Source of the DNA: Agrostemma githago
Lineage: Eukaryota > Streptophyta > Magnoliopsida > Caryophyllales > Caryophyllaceae
DNA length: 64,000 nt
Assembly (NCBI GenBank): GCA_958450325.1
Contig: OY288247.1
Coordinates: 61,941,701 to 62,005,700 of the forward strand
Direction of reading: 5' to 3'
The translations under genes were made by a program, and so were the position numbers. Under the pieces are notes generated by a model that worked only from the letters and a program-made list of their open reading frames with translations, searched no databases and had not been told where the DNA came from. Within the stretch, counting starts at the first letter, position 1; each line of letters opens with the position of its first letter. Shown piece by piece: positions 63,879-64,000 of this stretch.

Positions 63879-64000
63879 ATGAAGAGAATTGAACGAAAAT
63901 GGATGTATGAGGGAAGACTTGATAAGAAGAGATGTCCCGCCGTCGAATTTCTGAGGGGTGTTGAATCATTTGTCGAGGTGGCTAAAAAGTCAGTAGATTA
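63879..64000 (+). CDS. CACTA-2 TNP2-like transposase, first codons (Transposase_assoc domain), partial
   Basis: ATG at 63879 after the acceptor ACATAG. Forty codons are open to the window end. KWMYEGRLDKKRCPAVEFL and the following VESFVEVAKK match the start of the transposase-associated domain found at the N-terminus of plant CACTA TNP2 proteins. Whether the gene is intact cannot be judged here. Confidence 0.7.
   Translation, partial: MKRIERKWMYEGRLDKKRCPAVEFLRGVESFVEVAKKSVD

Larger units (their letters stand above)
60166..64000 (+). mobile_element. CACTA-2: 5' part, same family as CACTA-1
   Basis: It starts CACTACAAGAAAAAC, preceded by CTC. GGCGTCC/GGACGCC subterminal repeats follow (60185-60390), are interrupted by solo LTR A2, and resume at 62968-63010. 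Leader, intron and the TNP2 start (63879) come next. The 3' part is outside the window. Confidence 0.9.

Overview
The window is plant nuclear DNA made almost entirely of nested transposable elements. I see no host protein-coding gene, tRNA gene or intact rRNA gene. CACTA transposons with DUF4218/DUF4216 and plant Transposase_24-type genes, Athila- and Tat-lineage Ty3/gypsy elements, a plant L1-type LINE and a DUF4371/ZMYM1-like hAT transposase together indicate a flowering plant, most likely a eudicot, in a repeat-rich and probably heterochromatic region. The species cannot be read from the sequence.

Layout, left to right. 1-4239 is the 3' half of a CACTA element (CACTA-1) with a dead TNP2 gene and an open six-exon TNPA-like gene. 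4240-16205 is a degraded Tat-lineage gypsy element, split inside its integrase by a minus-strand LINE (10653-15395, 15-bp target duplication). At 16206 it is cut by the 5' end of CACTA-3, which holds a near-intact Athila-type retrotransposon (Athila-1, 17288-29336, target duplication GACAT, LTRs differing by three substitutions and one indel). After a truncated LTR (A3, to 30835) and the 3' end of another CACTA (CACTA-4, ends 32201) comes a second, decayed Athila-like element (Athila-E, 32202 to about 54090). It is interrupted by a 12-kb minus-strand element with gag-protease but no polymerase (35211-47353, target duplication CAAGA), which itself carries a non-autonomous CACTA (CACTA-5, 41767-43898, target duplication TAC). 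It is also interrupted by a solo LTR (48881-50727, target duplication CCCAT). A broken hAT transposase gene follows (about 54091-58005), split by a GGATCCG-rich insertion and by a solo LTR (56231-57777, target duplication CTGAA). The right end is a three-level nest: LTR A1 (from 58006) contains CACTA-2 (from 60166), which contains solo LTR A2 (60392-62967, target duplication GGCGT). The window ends in the first codons of the CACTA-2 TNP2 gene.

The most unusual signal is a recurring cis architecture. Each Athila-type family has its own short dyad (two palindromic arms around a 2-bp spacer: ACCG-NN-CGGT, TCCCG-NN-CGGGA, CGGGTGAA-NN-TTCACCCG). In Athila-1 the dyads repeat at exactly 20-bp intervals. 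In all three families the dyads lie upstream of the LTR TATA box and again upstream of the post-pol (envelope-position) ORF or its remnant. Athila-1 has a further array inside the gag-protease reading frame. Unrelated LTRs in the window carry analogous dyads of other sequence. All three Athila-type elements also have a second, internal copy of the polypurine-tract signal 1.4-1.8 kb before the real one. A separate surprise is a 5S rRNA-derived segment, with its internal promoter boxes recognisable, inside CACTA-5.

Functionally the genes fall into cut-and-paste systems (CACTA TNP2 plus TNPA-like proteins; hAT) and copy-and-paste systems (gag, protease, RT, RNase H, integrase; LINE ORF1/ORF2). 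Only Athila-1 (one stop codon in gag) and the TNPA-like gene of CACTA-1 look close to functional.
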